DNA of 64,000 nt, taken from Takakia lepidozioides (Eukaryota; Streptophyta; Takakiopsida; Takakiales; Takakiaceae). Below are positions 33,927-43,330 of this stretch, piece by piece (the first letter of the stretch is position 1; each line of letters begins with the position of its first letter). The notes below the pieces were generated by a model, which was given only the letters and a program-made list of their open reading frames with translations, did not search any database and had not been told where the DNA came from. Location: positions 37,925,053-37,989,052 of the forward strand of contig CM060732.1 in the NCBI GenBank assembly GCA_030704615.1, read 5' to 3'. The translations under genes and the position numbers were made by a program.

Positions 33927-34416
33927 AACGTCCCTAGGATGAATACAAAGTGCCTGGAGTGAAATGGATAGCTGGAGAGCTGCTCAGGCCCATACATTTG
34001 GGGAGTTAAGAGTCATATCATCTACATTGAGGGCGGAGGCCAGGCATCGGAAATGGACCACCTTGTGTGGAAGCTGATCGCAGGCATGATGGAGCGTGTG
34101 GAGAATAACCGAGTTGCACTCACTGTCAATACTGGTTGGGGTCGACTTGGGTGGTGATCGCAGGCATGATATGAACATGTGGAGGATGACAATGCCAGTC
34201 AAGCACAGCGCTACACCAAGCGTGACCAGAGCACATGCTTGCGCCACAGTGAAAGTGGCATGATTGATCAGGTTCTCTTGACAACCAATGCTGATGGACT
34301 ACGGTTTGTGAAGATCAGGGTTAGGGCAATCCAAATACCTCAAATAGGAGATGCCCCCATGCCGCTGATGCCAAGGACGCGGTGATGCCCTGTGCTGTTG
34401 TTGTAAGTCCCGCCAT

Positions 34417-34418
<2 letters not shown>

Positions 34419-34465
<47 letters not shown>
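34419..34465. repeat. (CT)n microsatellite in the 3' block of element B
   Basis: About 23 CT units. The homologous position in copy C (37614-37626) has only about six, so it is a length-variable tract that could be typed between copies. Confidence 0.95.
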
Positions 34466-34468
<3 letters not shown>

Positions 34469-34840
34469 GAAGACTGCTGCTGTGGAGTGCGCTCGGAAAT
34501 GGGGCAGTAGTGTGCTCACAGTGCGAGGGGAACGGCCTCGGGAACCCGTAGATAACCAGGGAATAGGAACCAAGACAAGTATTTTTTTTTTAAAAAATTC
34601 GTTCTTTGATCTAATTTAAATTAGATAGAGCCTGTTTGGCCATAACTTTGGCCTACCAAGGCCGTTGGACCCAAAACTTGCGCAGGGACCTACAGAAAGG
34701 GGAAATCTACCTATCTAGACTTGGTTTTTGTTTTTGGGACTCTGCTAAAAATCTATGGAATTTTTAGAGTGTGAGTGTGCCATGAAAGATCCACAATCCT
34801 GTTTCTAGATGAGAGATAAATCTGGGGATGTACTCCTTGT

Positions 34841-35466
34841 ATGGCTGGGGGAAATGAGGATGTAATTGAAGGGCAGGTCTCTTCTCTTAGCCTGTGCACC
34901 CAAGGGGACAAGATCCCAAGGAACTCAGACTGATTTGAGTGGAGAACAGTTGGACGAGTTGATTGCATACTGGGAGTCAGGCATTAGCAGTGGACAACAA
35001 ACTGATGTAGTTGGCGTTGAGGGCCTCAATATTGCTTTGGACAGTCAGAACCCTGTTGGAGCCAGCAATTCTGCAGCTTTAGGTGGAATACCAAAGTGGG
35101 TGAAAGCTAGGCTTGGAACACAGCCAAAGACAGCCCTGGGGACCAAGGTGTTCAGCCACAAGGCCGTGGTGTATTGGAGTAGAGGAGCAGGAGCTACACA
35201 AGTTTGTGCAATCAGACAGCGTTGCAGCCGGACACGCTCTGCACAAGGCAACCACGAGCGGGGGTTCATTAGCGAGGACAAGTTTGTTCTGTTTGAAGGA
35301 GATGCAGTCATTCGCAATGAGGACACCCGCAACCGTCTCAAAGCTTTCGAGTTGAGAGACTATCAGACCCTACCTTTGTTTTCTTTAGTGTTCAGTGAGC
35401 GGGAGATAGGGGAATATTGCTTTGTTTCTACTTGGCAGAAAGAGGATGAGGGTTGGTTAGAGCGAG
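34841..35466 (+). pseudogene. Unknown protein of the modular element, copy B, frameshifted
   Basis: Starts with the same ATG context as copies A and C, but about eight bases are missing after the GDKI codons (near 34915). The original start therefore runs into a stop after about 30 codons, and the rest is read in another frame from 34920. It ends at the join to the gypsy fragment after GWLERA. Otherwise closely similar to copies A and C. Confidence 0.7.
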
Positions 35467-35849
35467 CTGTACTAGTGGCCTTCCAAATGCTGGAACAGTC
35501 CCTTCCACGCCATGAATGGAGTGAACAGTTGTGGATTGCGCATCTGCTGCAAATCACACCAGCTGTCGAACTCCTGGATAAAGTCATCCAGCTCAATTGT
35601 GCCCACAGCTCCAGAGTACCTACGAAAGTCAAGACTCCACCTGTAGCCCAATCCCATGATCGGAAGAGGGTGCAATTGTGGAGTAGGGGCGTTGAATGAA
35701 GCACGCACCCTGTCACACACCATGCACCTAGCCACAAATTGTTGCACCTCTGTGTGCATACCACGCCACCAATACTGCCCCTGCAGTAGACTATGAGTGC
35801 GTCGCACCCCAAAATGCCCCAACTCCTCATGGGCATGCCACACTAACCG
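35467..35849 (-). pseudogene. Ty3/gypsy integrase fragment
   Basis: The minus frame reads VWHAHEELGHFGVRRTHSLL, QYWWRGMHTEVQQFVARCMV and CDRVRASFNAP, then GLGYRWSLDF. This is the HHCC zinc-binding domain and the beginning of the catalytic core up to the first aspartate of a gypsy integrase. It is wedged exactly between the ORF of element B and the terminus of element C. It came either from an LTR element into which C inserted or from capture. Confidence 0.8.
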
Positions 35850-35906
35850 TGTCAAGTTAAATAAGCACATTGTGAAACTAGCTAGAATAAAGCTAGTTAT
35901 TTGTAT

Positions 35907-36030
35907 TTAACACTTAGATTTAGGTCAAGTGTTAAATCAGGTGTCAAGTTTAGTTTGACACCTGACCCGTCTTATCTTCACGAGAGCGGCAGTCGCGCGG
36001 CTCATCTCTCTCGAGTTGAGCCTGCGCGAC
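35907..36030 (+). other. Three consecutive hairpins in the 5' block (copy C)
   Basis: 35907-35934: nine-base stem TTAACACTT with AAGTGTTAA. 35938-35964: perfect ten-base stem CAGGTGTCAA with TTGACACCTG, seven-base loop. 35992-36030: GC-rich stem GTCGCGCGGCTCA with TGAGCCTGCGCGAC around CTCTCGAGT. All three are kept in copies A (about 3709-3830) and B (about 32396-32520), with loop substitutions. The role is unknown; candidates are terminal recognition structure or structured RNA. Confidence 0.7.
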
Positions 36031-36454
36031 CGAGCTCCTGCATGCATTTAGATCTGAGTGTACTCATGATGGGAGTGTAGGTTGTTGTGGGGTGGAGTCC
36101 CCATAGCTTGGGGTGCCCCTGGCTCGACTACTATTTCTAAGAGTGATGGTTTGGTTTTCATGTTTTGTGTCAACAGTGTGTTCTTGGGTTTTCTTATCAC
36201 TCGAGAGAGATGACCTCTTACCTGTGAGTGCAAGGTAGGAGTTGAGGGTTAGCACTTGTATGATTACCTCTGTGAAGTAATGCTTAGTTTGAGAAGCTTA
36301 AAAAAACAAAAAAAAAACAAAAAAAAACATTCAGGTTTCGATCATCTCTGGTTTCTGGGTATATAGATGGTCCATGGAGGCAGGCTACATGTCAAGCAGG
36401 GGCAAAGAACTGGTGTCTTTCCACTAGTAAGGATAGCGTTGGTTCTGGCATGAG

Positions 36455-36670
36455 GCCGCAGGGGCAGGACGGAGCTATACTGCGAGGAAGCAGCCGTCGT
36501 TCTGGTCAGTGAGGGCGTGAACAGCTCACAGTGGGTGCGGCAAGCATTGGCGAAGCCAGAGCTGGCCAGGCAAGTTCTTGATGTGAACCTGCTAAAGACC
36601 ACATGTATTGACAAGCTGCTGCTGCAGCTGATGGATGTGGCCATGCTTTGCACACACGAGGTGCCTGATA
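36455..36670 (+). pseudogene. Captured receptor-like kinase C-terminal fragment (copy C)
   Basis: Same exon fragment as at 3016-3286: LVSEGVNSSQWVRQALAKPE, CIDKLLLQLMDVAMLCTHEV, then PDR. After that residue the sequence switches to unrelated DNA instead of the RPSM tail seen in copy A. Very similar to copy A, so one capture followed by duplication, then a cargo exchange at 36670. Confidence 0.7.
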
Positions 36671-37554
36671 GATGTTTGGGCGAGCTGGTGTTCGAGGAGT
36701 GAGCAAGGTTGGTGTTGTCCCTGGTGTGGTGTCGACGATTGCACTGTGTGATTACTCATTGGCGACGTTGTTTGCTGCTGCAGTAGGGCCCTGTGTGGGG
36801 GCGTTGGTGATGCGCAGGTGGTGGCCTGGCCTGGCGAGCAACGTATGGGCTGGCCCTGTTACTGCCTGGGCCAGAGGTGAATCAGCAATGTTGAATTTTG
36901 GAGGAGATATATGCTGGAGTTGAACTACGGGAGCTGACGGTGTAAAGTGCAGTTTGGGCTGGCTGATAGGAAGAAGAGATAGGAAGAAGGTGCTGCAAAC
37001 CGAGAGCACTCGAAGCGGCCTGTGAAGAGGAGGAAGGCTTCAAAGATGTACAAGCGAACTCGGATACTCTGTCGAACGACCCAAATTGTGATTGAGATAA
37101 CATTTCTTGAAGAAGAAGCTGCCTCAGCTCTCTGCCCAACCGTGCGAGAGGATTAAAGGGAGATATAGTTGTAACCTGCGAAAAGAGAAAGAATGAAGCA
37201 GAGGGAGGGACATGCTTGACCGGTGCACGAGACCCATCACCAACACTGAAGGCACTGCCAGGGAATCCAGTCGGTTGCCAGATTGCAGGCCGGAGAAGCA
37301 AGCCTGGACGGAGGCCACTCTTGCAACCTTCTTGCTTCCGGACAGAGTGGGAATGCCAGTGGCCACCCAGGAAGATGCAGCACAGGCAGCCATTATTGAA
37401 GCAAACCGTATCAAAACCTGCACAAACTAGAGGATTGATGAGGACTGAGAGGATTGATGCATGATCCATTAGGGCAGCCGAGCAGCATTTGCAGAGGAGG
37501 TTGCTCCATGCGAGATCGCCCTTACTGTGAGCTGCACCTGAGGACACCCACACC
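36671..37554. other. Copy C middle region without confident gene
   Basis: Open frames on both strands. A minus stretch (37423-37240) beginning after SIMAACAASSWVATGIPTL has the look of a plastid transit peptide, and could be another captured first exon, but this is only composition. Otherwise unassigned. Confidence 0.3.
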
Positions 37555-38175
37555 ATGCCGCTGATGCCAAGGACGCTGTGATGCCCTGTGCTGTTGTTGT
37601 AAGTCCCGCCATAGCTCTCTCTCTCTCACGGAAGATTGCTGCTGTGGAGTGCGCTCGGAAATGCGGTGATGGTGGTCCTCCGCAGTGTAGAACAGGTCGG
37701 GGGCGTGTGTGCGTCCAGACACCACAGTCCAGCAAAGTCGATAGCATTCTATGCTCGAACTGCACCAGAAATGGGGCAGTAGTGTGCTCACAGTGTGAGG
37801 GGAACGGCCTCGGGAACCTGTAGATAACCAGGGAACAGGAACCAAGACAAATATTTTTATTTTTATTTTAAAAGAGTTTTCTTTGTATTTGTTGTCTTAT
37901 TATAAAATATAAAAAAAGGGGGAAAGAAAAGAAAAATGTGTTAGGTTTAAAGAGCCTGGTTGGTCATATCTTTGTCAAATGAGCTCCGTTTGACTCAGTT
38001 TTTGGGGGGATAGCTGCAGAAAGGGGATATCTACCTACCTAGTTTTTGTTTTTGGGACTCTGCTAAAAATCTATGGAATTTTTAGAGTGTGAGTGTGCCG
38101 TGAAAGATCCACAATTCTGTTTCTAGAACCTGTTCTGGTCTATTTGAGAGACAAATCTGTGGATGTCCTCCTTGT

Positions 38176-38943
38176 ATGGCTGGGGGAAATGAGGACGTAA
38201 TTGAAGGGCAGGTCTCTTCTCTTAGCCTGTGCACACAAGGGGACAGGATTTATGTTTCCCAAGGAACTCAGACTGATTTGAGTGGAGAACAATTGGACGA
38301 GTTGATTGCATACTGGGAGTCAGGCATTAGCAGTAGACAACAGACTGCTGTAGTTGGCGTTGAGGGCCTCAATATCGCTTTGGACAATCAGAACTCTGTT
38401 GGAGCCAACAGTTCTGCAGCTGTAAGTGAAATACCAAAGTGGGTGAAAGCTAGGCTTGGAACACAGCCAAAGACAGCCCCGGGGACCAAGGTGTTCAGCC
38501 ACAAGGCTGTGGTGTACTGGAGCAGAGGAGCAGGAGCTACACAAGTTTGTGCAATCAGACAGCGTTGCAGCCGGACACGCTCTGCACAAGGCAACCACGA
38601 GCGGGGGTTCATTAGCGATGACAAGTTTGTTCTGTTTGAAGGAGATGCAGTCATTCGCAATGAGGACACCCGCAACCGTCTCAAAGCTTTCGAGTTGAGA
38701 GACTATCAGACCCTACCTTTGTTTTCTTTAGTGTTCAGTGAGCGGGAGATAGCAGAGTGTTGCTTTGTCTCTACTTGGCAGTGTGTAGGAGGGAACTCCA
38801 GAAGATCTCTGACCCAGTGGCAGGGCCAAAGACTCCCTGGGGGCACCACCAGTATTTTTACTGCAAGGAAGCGGCAGACTACCTATATTGTGAAACCATG
38901 GAAATCAACTAAAAGTGTGTTTTTTCTTCCCCAATTCCCTTGA
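38176..38943 (+). CDS. Unknown protein of the modular element, copy C (255 aa)
   Basis: Open from the conserved ATG. The first about 200 residues match copy A with few changes, including LSGEQLDELIAYWESGISSR and RGFISDDKFVLFEGDAVIRN. After FVSTWQ the frame continues into unrelated sequence up to a stop at 38943, so the C-terminus is chimeric. Unknown function; no motif recognised. Confidence 0.5.
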   Translation: MAGGNEDVIEGQVSSLSLCTQGDRIYVSQGTQTDLSGEQLDELIAYWESGISSRQQTAVVGVEGLNIALDNQNSVGANSSAAVSEIPKWVKARLGTQPKTAPGTKVFSHKAVVYWSRGAGATQVCAIRQRCSRTRSAQGNHERGFISDDKFVLFEGDAVIRNEDTRNRLKAFELRDYQTLPLFSLVFSEREIAECCFVSTWQCVGGNSRRSLTQWQGQRLPGGTTSIFTARKRQTTYIVKPWKSTKSVFFLPQFP

Positions 38944-40202
38944 GATTTTATAGGCAGCTACAAGGCATCTAATTATAATTTTTCACCAAGTTTGGGGATT
39001 TTTGGAGGTGAGGAAAGATGGCATCAAATTATCAAGCCGGAGGCAGTTGCGAAAGGCGATTAAATGGAATTCTAGTTAATCCAATGGATGAAAACTGGAA
39101 ATTCGACCTGCAAGCTGGATGGATGAGAAGACAACCTAGCGCCAAATGGTCATCCATTGGATGGATGAAAAACCAGATTTATCATTAACACCAAGGTTTT
39201 CCATCCATAGTTATTATTTTATGGTGTTCTATCGTTTTTAAATTATAGACTCATGTAGGAAATAATAGTTTAAGACTATCCTTCACTAGTTTAAGAGGCC
39301 CCAAAACCACAATAAAAGAAGAGCAGGCTCCTCTTGTTCTTTCTCTAGTCTCATTTCTTTGTTTTGGCCTCTTGCTTGTGTAGTTAGTTTTGAGCTTGAG
39401 GGAGCTAGATCCTAGAGGGTTGAGCTTGTGGCTCTCTAGTAGTAGAAGCAAGCATAGTGAGAGCAGGATAGTCCTAGGTCAAGGCCTTGTGGCCATTTGA
39501 GACAAGAAGTAGAGAAAGCGCTCCATGAAGTGAGAGACTTGAGGACGAGTTGGAGTGCCGGAGGAGGACTAGATTTGAGTACCATGCTACCGAGCGATTT
39601 AGTGCATCCCAAACACCACTTGTTTCAGAGGGTGACTTACCATATTATCTTGACCTTTAAATTCATTTGTTTCATTTGTTGTTCAAGCTTGTTCCAAGAA
39701 GGGACCTTATAACATTGCTTGCTAGAAATCTATAAAAACTAACCCTCTTTCAAAGAGGATGTGTGTGCATCTCTATGTGCATGTGTGAAGAGCACAGGTG
39801 TGAAGCCCCAAGAGACAGGGCCTTAGGAATCTAACCCAATTACTTCATGGAAGTGAGGTAGATGTCAATTATTATGTTTAAGGAGAGGGCGAGCTTACAT
39901 GAAGTGGCGAAGCTCTTGTCAAATTTCCCTTTCTAGCTTAGTGACAACGGCCATATTGCATGAGACGACGAAGCTATTGCCAAAATTTCCAAATTATTAA
40001 GTTCATATCTATGTTCATAAGCCCCCTGGCCATAGAGGACCATGGGAGGCAGTGCTAACTAGCTTTATAAGTGGTTAAGCTATTTTGTAAAGTGCCGGCG
40101 CCTTAGGCTGGAGGTCAACCAAGAAGGTTGCCTAGATTTGCCATGGAAAGGCCCATCTAACACTGGTGGCCAAGAGAAGTTTCTTTCTGCTCCTCCTCCA
40201 CA
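38944..40202. other. Unassigned interval
   Basis: No recognised gene. Around 39300-39720 the sequence has the style of an LTR or leader (plus-strand GAGGAC/GGAG-rich words), but no paired copy is in the window. Confidence 0.4.
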
Positions 40203-41040
40203 TCATGCAAGCGAGTGTCGGGTCGAATTTGTTCCAGCTTGGCGTCTTGCCCTTTGGAAGAACTTTTGGCACAGCCTGGCCATTCGGGATGTCGAGAATA
40301 ACAATGTCAGCCGCAAATGTTTTCTGCACACCGCACGCGAAGGTGGGACCAGTGCTCACCTGCAACAGACATGTTTATTTTAAGAACGATGGCAAGAATG
40401 TTTTCAAAGAACCAAACTGAAATACTGCCAATGAAACTTACAGATAAAAAGGAAAGAAACTTGAATTCTCACCAGATTGAGGAATGAGATTATGTTGTCC
40501 AAGGTAGGCGAAGGCACCCCAGTGTATCATCTCTTTCGACTCTGCATCATCGCCAGCCAACCCTCATTGACAATTTTAATCTCTCCTGCCGAATCAGAAC
40601 GGGAAGGGTGTGGCTTGGCATCGAACACGCACTGAACTGTGCGGGTATACCGTCCAGCAGTGATGTCCTGCCCACTCTTCTTTTCCTTCTTCATCTCCTT
40701 TTCTTTCTCCTTCCCCTTGTCCTTGGACTTGTCTTTGTCCTTTGGCTTTGCTGGTGAGATAGCTATGACATCAGGAGCCTTGTCTTTTGGTTTGCGCCCC
40801 GCCTTCTTGCCCTTCTGCGGCGTTCCCTGAGCATCAGGCTCCTTGGCAGCCAATGTTGCTATGTTTCTTTGGAACTGCTCGTCAGTCAGAGGCGCCAGCA
40901 TTTCAGCATTATTGTTCAAATATTTCATGTGCTTTTCTTGGAAGGTCGTGTGCTCCGGTGGGCAGTCAAGGTACCAGCCACAGTCTCTGAAGTGAGAAGG
41001 ACTCCAGTCCTTCAATATCCCTGCAGTGTACATGGTTGGA
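40203..41040 (-). pseudogene. Methyltransferase-family locus at 40 kb, truncated
   Basis: Two exon-like pieces on minus. 41040-40480: MYTAGILKDWSPSHFRDCGW, YLDCPPEHTTF, a lysine/glutamate-rich linker, then GEIKIVNEGWLAMMQSRKR. An in-frame TGA follows, and coding continues (YTGVPSPTLDNIISFLNL) to GTGAGA. 40365-40203, after a TTGCAG acceptor: CGVQKTFAADIVILDIPNG, then KTPSWNKFDP. The second piece aligns with the first methyltransferase exon at 8575 (VVLDIPDG...PSWNKSD); the first aligns with the last exon of the relic at 11.3-10.6 kb. So the N-terminal and methyltransferase parts belong to one gene family. Downstream exons are lost, and PPR sequence begins abruptly at the other end. Confidence 0.55.
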
Positions 41041-42200
41041 TCGTTTGGTTGAACGAGATGTGGTGTTGTGGAGTGCGATGATTGCATGATATGCACAGCA
41101 AGGGTGCGGGATGGAGGCTTTGCAAACCTATAAGCAAATGATGTGCAAAGGGGTGAAGCCCAACCACATCACATTTGTTTGTGTTTGCAGTGTGTGTGCA
41201 AGCCTGGCAGCTCTGGAAAAGGGGAAAGAGGTCCATGGCGACATCGTCAAAGCTGGAATTGTACCAGATGTCATCTTGAACACTGCCCTGGTGGACATGT
41301 ATGCCAAATGTGGGTGCATTAAGGATGCGAAGGGAGTTTTCAAGACTATGGCTGAATGAGATGTGGTGTCATGGAACTCAATGCTTGCAGGGTATGCACA
41401 ACAGGGGCGTGGGATGGAGGCCTTGGAATGATGTGCGAAGGGGTGAAGCCCGACCACATCACGTTTGTGTGCGTTTGCACTGGGTGTGCAAGCCTGGCAG
41501 CCCTAGAAAAGGGCAAAGAGGTGCATGGTTGCATCGCCAAAGCTGGAATTGTACCAGATGTGATTCTGAACAATACCCTCGTAGACATGTATACCAAATG
41601 TAGGAGCATTGAGGATGTGGAGGGAGTGTTCAACAATATGGCTGAATGAGATTTGGTGTCATGGAACGCCATGCTTGCAGGATATGCACAGCAGGAGCGC
41701 GAGATGGAGGCCTGGGGGAAGGGTGAAGCCCGACCACATCATGTTTGTGTGCGTTTGCAAGCCCAGCAAAGAGGTGCGCCATGGTGACATCATCAAAGCT
41801 GGAACTGTACCAAATGTCATTCTGGACGTTGCCCTGATGGACATGTATGTGAAATGTGGGTGCAGTGAGGATGCAAAGTGAGTATTTGACAATATGGCTG
41901 AATGAAATTTGGTGTCGTGGAATGCGATGATCGCAGGATATGCCCAGCATGGTTGTCATAGGGAGGTCCTGCAACTATTTGAAGGAATGCAAAAGAAAGG
42001 CTTGAAGCCGGACAGTATCACCTTTATATATGTTCTCTCTGCATGCAGCCACACTGGCCTTACTGAAATCCAGATGTTGTGGTGTGGAAGGCTTTGCTTG
42101 GTGCCTGCAGAATCCATGGCAATGTGGAGATGGCTGAACGTGCGGCAATATCTATCATCTAGTGGGATGAACAGGATGGCGCGACTTATGTGTTGCTATC
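41040..42200 (+). pseudogene. PPR (PLS-class) module array, plus arm
   Basis: Successive near-identical triplets of P, L and S motifs: GVKPNHITFVCVCSVCASLA, ALEKGKEVHGDIVKAGIVPD, VILNTALVDMYAKCG and DVVSWNSMLAGYAQQ. The module boundary GCTGAATGA recurs near 41350, 41641 and 41898, where the codon expected to be arginine (AER-DVVSW) is TGA. Further frameshifts and deletions occur (modules of about 291 and 257 bp instead of about 303). PLS proteins normally bind organellar RNA and guide C-to-U editing; this array cannot yield one chain. The first module starts inside the exon of the methyltransferase-family relic. Confidence 0.85.
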
Positions 42201-42520
42201 AAACATCTATGCCGCAGCTGGCAGGTGGGATGATACTGCAAAGGTGAGAAGAATGATCAAGGTCAGAGGGGTTAGAAAGGAGTCAAGAGCCAGGTCGTTG
42301 CTGCATTGAGGTTGGCAACAGGGTGCACACCTTCATTGTAGATGACAAGTTGCATCCCAGAAACATCTATGCCGCAGCTGGCAGGTGGGATGATATTGCA
42401 AAGGTGAGAAGAATGATCAAGGTCAGAGGGGTTAGAAAGGAGCCAGGAGTCAGGTCGCTGCTGCATTGAGGTTGGCAACAGGGTGTACACCTTCATTGTA
42501 GATGACAAGTTGCATCCCAG
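42201..42520. repeat. Exact-spacing 160-bp tandem duplication inside the PPR E domain
   Basis: The segment AAACATCTATGCCGCAGCTG... to ...AAGTTGCATCCCAG is present at 42201-42360 and again from 42361, almost identical. Because 160 is not a multiple of three, the duplication shifts the frame of the E domain (GRWDD.AKVRR...VRGVRKE). Confidence 0.9.
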
Positions 42521-42835
42521 AATTAAGGAAATCCATGCTGAGCTGAGAAGATTGTCTGGGCAGATGAAAGAGGCGGGGTATGTGCCTGACACGCGCTTTG
42601 TATTGCGAAATGGGGGAGGAGGAAAATGAGTTTTCTCTTTGCCACCACAGTGAGAAGCTGCCAATGGTTTTGGGCTGATCAGCACGACCCCTAGGACGCC
42701 TCTCCGTCTCATCAAGAATCTTCGAGTGTGTGGTGACTGCCACACCTCCACCAAATTCATCTCAAAGATTGTTGGCCGAGCAATTTTTGTATGGAACGCT
42801 AACCGCTTTCACCACTTTGATGATGGGATTTGTTC
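42521..42835 (+). pseudogene. DYW deaminase-domain remnant of the PPR gene
   Basis: Follows the E domain: AGYVPDTRFVLRNGG, then CHHSEKLP in a shifted frame (the H-x-E zinc/catalytic motif), [25 protein letters not shown] (the C-x-x-C-H part) and NANRFHHF, ending at DDGICS. The terminal CGDYW is replaced by sequence from the middle of another PPR motif ([11 protein letters not shown]). The deaminase would need an uninterrupted frame; here at least two shifts and a stop occur. Confidence 0.8.
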
Positions 42836-43090
42836 TGGAGTGCGATGATTGCAGGATATGCTCAGCATGGGTCTGGTAAGGAAGCTTTTGAGATCTATGA
42901 GCAAATGCTACAGGCAGAGGTGACCCCTGATTTGGTCACCTGGCAGCTCTGGAAAAGGGTAAAGAGGTGCATGGCAGCAATTGTACCAAATGTCATTCTG
43001 AACAATACCCTCGTGGACATGTATGAAGGGAGTGTTCGACAATATGGCTGAACAAGATGTGGTGTCGTGGAGTGCGATGATTGCAGGATA
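42836..43090 (+). pseudogene. PPR module joined to the DYW remnant
   Basis: [20 protein letters not shown], then PDLVT and a deleted module (LWKRVKRCMAAIVPNVILNN) to a further [14 protein letters not shown] near 43060-43105. Here the boundary codon is CAA (AEQDVVSW) rather than TGA. It ends abruptly near 43100. Confidence 0.75.
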
Positions 43091-43330
43091 TGCACATCGA
43101 GTTGGGATCCGCCAAGGATTTGAGGCAAAATCTAACCTCCACTCAACATTAGTACACACCCTAAATAAAACACACCATTTTTATTTCTTATAATTGTCAA
43201 ATGATATAGAATAAATAAACAATAAAATAACAAACAATTATTGTTCCAACATCTGTCAAATAGATTGTATACTTCCGACATGTCTATTTGAGGAATTGAA
43301 TGAAAAGATGAAATACAATAAAATTGTTAG

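Larger units (their letters stand above)
32341..35466 (+). mobile_element. Modular cargo-carrying element, copy B
   Basis: 5' block 32341-32720 (terminus TGTCAAGTTAAATAAGCAC; hairpins as in copies A and C). The middle, 32870-33930, holds minus-strand fragments of two different host genes (CSI1-type and ARF-type). The 3' block, 34358-35466, contains a CT repeat, the ACGGCCTCGGGAACC and TAGATAACCAGGGAA blocks and the unknown ORF. Cargo orientation is opposite to the element. It is followed without a gap by a gypsy integrase fragment and then element C. Confidence 0.6.
35850..38943 (+). mobile_element. Modular cargo-carrying element, copy C
   Basis: 5' block 35850-36260 and a receptor-kinase cargo like that of copy A at 36455-36670. 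From 36671 to 37554 the middle sequence is not shared with A. The 3' block runs from 37555 to about 38780 and is shared with B and A. It carries the unknown ORF, whose last 50 codons are replaced. The relation A-C for the 5' cargo and B-C for the 3' CT-repeat part suggests shuffling between copies. Confidence 0.6.

Noticed and set aside
34419-34465. GAGA-type promoter element
   Set aside because: Length-variable microsatellite inside a mobile element; no nearby gene start it could serve.
35850-36260. Calling the shared 5' block a solo LTR
   Set aside because: It begins with TG but has no clear CA end, no target duplication was found, and the same cargo follows it in two copies; kept as an element block instead.
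37124-37423. Possible captured plastid transit peptide (MAACAASSWVATG...)
   Set aside because: Only composition supports it; no mature protein follows in frame, so not called as a gene.
40639-40830. Plus frame rich in phenylalanine and serine (SFSFPLSLDLSLSFG)
   Set aside because: Antisense shadow of the lysine/aspartate-rich linker on minus.
41640-41645. Organellar-style U-to-C editing of TGA codons in PPR modules
   Set aside because: The sequence is nuclear; editing acts on organelle transcripts, and other frameshifts already destroy the gene. CpG decay is simpler.
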